Source of the DNA: Candidatus Kapaibacterium sp.
GTDB taxonomy: Bacteria > Bacteroidota > Ignavibacteria > Kapaibacteriales > UBA961
Direction: 5' to 3'
DNA length: 7,217 nucleotides
Assembly: GCA_023259575.1 (NCBI GenBank)
Contig: JALRHN010000105.1
Coordinates: forward strand, 1 to 7,217
Position 1 is the first letter of the stretch, and every line of letters begins with the position of its first letter. Below, piece by piece: positions 4,753-7,217 of the stretch. Position numbers and translations under genes: made by a program. A model generated the notes under the pieces. That model did no database searches, was not told where the DNA came from, and saw only the letters and a program-made list of their open reading frames with translations.

Positions 4753-7217
4753 TTAATCATTTACCTTTGATATACGAGCTTGAATTGTAACACCATCTAT
4801 ATCTATTTGAATAGCTGATTCTTGAATGTCCTTTGATGCTATGCAAGTTACAGCTAAAATCTCTGAACATATATAATCATGTAAAGACAAAATAGCATGT
4901 TCAATCTCTTTCGGTGCATTAAATTCTAGAGATATTCTATCGGTTACTATTAATCCTTCATTTTTTCTAGCATTTTGAATTCTATTAACAAATTCTCTTG
5001 CTATTCCTTCATTAATAAGGGTTTCATCTAATTCTGTATCTAATGCTACAGTTAATGAACCCTCATTAGCTATTAACCAGCCTTCCATATCTTCACTTAT
5101 AATTTCGACATCATCTAAGAAGATATCATGAATTTCATGTTCAACATGTAAAGAATATATACCATTAGTGATGAGATGTCTAATCGCATCTGCATCCATC
5201 AGTTTTACATGATTAGCAATATGTTGGGTATTTTTTCCGAATCGTTTGCCTAAATTTTTAAAATTAGGTTTTACACTTCGTTTCATTATGCCAGCATCAT
5301 CGCTTACATATTCAACTGCTTTAACATTTATTTCTTCTGTGATAATATTTTCTACAGCTTGAATATCTCTTCTTTGTTGAGGAGTTATGACTGGTATCAT
5401 TATCCTACTTAAAGGTTGTCTTGTTCTAATTTTTGATTTTTCTCTTAATGATCGCGCAAGAAATACAATTGTCTGAGCAAGAGCCATGCGTCTTTCTAGA
5501 TTATGATCAATTAAGTCATTATCTGCTTTTGGCATATCCATCATATGAATAGATTCTGGGTCTGAATCCAAACGAAGTCTTTGATATAATGATTCAGGTA
5601 AAAATGGTGCAGCAGGAGCCATCATTGCAAGTACAGTCACCATTACAGTATGTAGTGTTTGATATGCTGCTATTTTGTCTGTATCAATTTCACCTTTCCA
5701 GAATCTTCTTCTATTTCTTCTTACATACCAATTTGAAACATCATTAATCATAAATTCTTGAATGCATCTGCTTGCGCGGAATACATCTAGATTATCCATA
5801 TGCTGATGATATTGCTGTAAAGTACTATGTAATGTAGATATAATCCACTTATCAATTTCTGGACGATCACTGATAGGTATACTCGTTTCTTTACCTGTAA
5901 TACCATCAATATTTGCGTATAAACAGTAAAAAGAATATGTATTTGTAAGTGTTCTAAAGAAATCTGCTATTACTGTTTTTGCGATATCATCTTCATTAAA
6001 TAATGTTGGCCTCCATGGTGGATTATTTACCATAAAATACCAACGGACAGCATCAGCTCCATATTTATTCATCATATCAAATGGATCAACCGTATTTCCA
6101 CGGGATTTTGACATTTTAGATCCATTTTTATCTAATACAAGTTCATTAACTATGATACTTTTAAAAGCTGGTTTACCAAAAAGTGCAGAAGCTATATTAT
6201 GTAGAGTATAAAACCATCCTCTTGTTTGATCTATTCCTTCTGAAATAAAATCAGCAGGAAAACTATTGTTAAACAATTCTTGGTTTTCAAATGGATAATG
6301 CATTTGAGCAAAAGGGACGCAGCCAGAATCAAACCACACATCTATAACTTCTGTGGTTCTTCTGTATATCATATTGTTTTTCTTGAATATTACTTTATCC
6401 ACAAATGGTCTGTGTAGATCTATGCTAACTCCACATTCAAGTACAGGTACAAAATTCCCTTCACTCATTTCATATAAACCTTGTTGTAACTCTGCAATTG
6501 AGCCAATTGCAAACATATCAGATTTATCTTCGCTAATCCATATAGGAAGCGGGGTTCCCCAATATCTATCTCTGCTTAAAGACCAATCCTTCACTTCTTC
6601 AAGCCAATTGCCAAATCTTCCAGAACCAATTTCTGGCGGTTGCCATTGAATTGTTTTATTCAATGCTATCATATCATTTTTATAAGACGGCGATTTTATA
6701 AACCAAGAATTTCTGGCATAATACATAACTGGATTATCAGTTCTCCAACAGTGTGGATAGCTATGAATATAATCCATGCTTGATTTATATATTTTATTCG
6801 CTTTTTTTAGTGCAATAATAATATCCTTATCTGCACCTTCTTCTTTATGATCTGCATATGTAAATGTTTTTATCGCCCTTCCAGCAAAATCTACAATCTC
6901 ATCTGTAAAATGTCCATTTGGAGTTACAGGTTGCAATACAGGTAAATGCTCTGTTTTAGACAATTCAAAATCATCTACACCAAAGGCAGGAGCAATATGA
7001 ACAACGCCAGATCCATCTTGCGTAGAGACAAATGTTCCTGGCAAAATTGTTAATGCTTTAGGATATTCAACTTTATCAATTGAACAATAAGAAAAAATCT
7101 GCTGATAAGAAGAACCAATCAATTCTTCTCCCTTAAATCTTGATACTATTGTATAATCTCCATCAATGATTTCTAGTCTAGATTCAGCTAGAATTAATCT
7201 TTCAGACATACTATTTG
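4753..7217 (-). CDS. ileS: Isoleucyl-tRNA synthetase, type 2 (5' end off window)
   Basis: This class Ia synthetase charges tRNA-Ile with isoleucine and edits misactivated valine. The frame is open to the window edge, so the ATG at 7209 is internal; the Rossmann N-terminus with the HIGH motif (perhaps 280-300 residues) is missing. Counting from that Met, the editing (CP1) domain shows GTFVSTQDGSGVVHIAP and FGVDDFE (58-82). The catalytic domain resumes with HCWRTDNPVMYY (153-164), WSLSRDRYWGTPLPIW, WFDSGCVPFAQMHYPFEN, EGIDQTRGWFYTLH and KMSKS (365-369). An anticodon-binding helical domain follows (about 450-600), then a C-terminal region with NEGIAREFVNRIQN. The eukaryote-like catalytic motifs and the absence of the C-terminal zinc-finger cysteines of E. 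coli IleS indicate type 2, the form associated in other bacteria with reduced mupirocin sensitivity (known of the class, not testable here). It heads the visible operon and ends in TAA. Confidence 0.96.
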   Translation of the reverse strand, partial: NSMSERLILAESRLEIIDGDYTIVSRFKGEELIGSSYQQIFSYCSIDKVEYPKALTILPGTFVSTQDGSGVVHIAPAFGVDDFELSKTEHLPVLQPVTPNGHFTDEIVDFAGRAIKTFTYADHKEEGADKDIIIALKKANKIYKSSMDYIHSYPHCWRTDNPVMYYARNSWFIKSPSYKNDMIALNKTIQWQPPEIGSGRFGNWLEEVKDWSLSRDRYWGTPLPIWISEDKSDMFAIGSIAELQQGLYEMSEGNFVPVLECGVSIDLHRPFVDKVIFKKNNMIYRRTTEVIDVWFDSGCVPFAQMHYPFENQELFNNSFPADFISEGIDQTRGWFYTLHNIASALFGKPAFKSIIVNELVLDKNGSKMSKSRGNTVDPFDMMNKYGADAVRWYFMVNNPPWRPTLFNEDDIAKTVIADFFRTLTNTYSFYCLYANIDGITGKETSIPISDRPEIDKWIISTLHSTLQQYHQHMDNLDVFRASRCIQEFMINDVSNWYVRRNRRRFWKGEIDTDKIAAYQTLHTVMVTVLAMMAPAAPFLPESLYQRLRLDSDPESIHMMDMPKADNDLIDHNLERRMALAQTIVFLARSLREKSKIRTRQPLSRIMIPVITPQQRRDIQAVENIITEEINVKAVEYVSDDAGIMKRSVKPNFKNLGKRFGKNTQHIANHVKLMDADAIRHLITNGIYSLHVEHEIHDIFLDDVEIISEDMEGWLIANEGSLTVALDTELDETLINEGIAREFVNRIQNARKNEGLIVTDRISLEFNAPKEIEHAILSLHDYICSEILAVTCIASKDIQESAIQIDIDGVTIQARISKVND

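Noticed and set aside
6353..6649. 98-codon open frame on the plus strand
   Set aside because: It lies antisense within the conserved ileS catalytic domain, its product resembles no family I know, and it has no supporting context. It is a shadow frame.

Overview
The window carries an AT-rich stretch of a Bacteroidota chromosome, and every gene in it reads on the minus strand. Three things point to the phylum. First, the order ileS, dksA/traR-like gene, lspA is a familiar Bacteroidota arrangement. Second, the last gene is a secreted protein with an N-terminal propeller-like domain and PKD/Ig-like modules, of the kind usually carried by type IX secretion (gliding/adhesin) cargo. Third, most starts lack a Shine-Dalgarno sequence and a TAnnTTTG-type promoter box is present. 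I cannot name the genus; the protein style leans towards Chitinophagia/Cytophagia-like lineages.

Reading in the direction of transcription (right to left): 7217-4753 is ileS, with its 5' end off the window, encoding a type 2 (eukaryote-like) isoleucyl-tRNA synthetase. Next, 4715-4215 is a DksA/TraR-family regulator with a degenerate zinc finger. Then 4203-3586 is lspA, lipoprotein signal peptidase, which has no in-frame ATG at a plausible start and apparently begins at TTG. Finally, 3593-2508 is an RluD-like 23S rRNA pseudouridine synthase whose ATG overlaps the lspA stop by 8 bases. Gaps are at most 37 bases, so these four look like one operon for translation, its regulation and lipoprotein maturation. 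The operon ends at a hairpin plus T-tract (2485-2460).

A separate unit starts just beyond the terminator. A candidate promoter box at 2444-2437 precedes an ATG at 2416 that opens a long exported protein. It has a signal peptide, a propeller-like domain of about 350 residues, then tandem Ig/PKD-like modules that run off the left edge.

This gene contains the main surprise. A single in-frame TGA (1081-1079) interrupts it, yet the same reading frame stays open for all remaining 1078 bases and keeps the module register exactly. The modules alternate in two types (A, B), giving a super-repeat of 153-154 residues with an invariant 25-residue Cys-to-Cys linker. The stop falls at linker position 9. 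It is therefore a recent nonsense mutation, a readthrough site or a sequence error, and not a real gene end. I see no mobile element, CRISPR array, tRNA or rRNA, and no convincing wholly new system.
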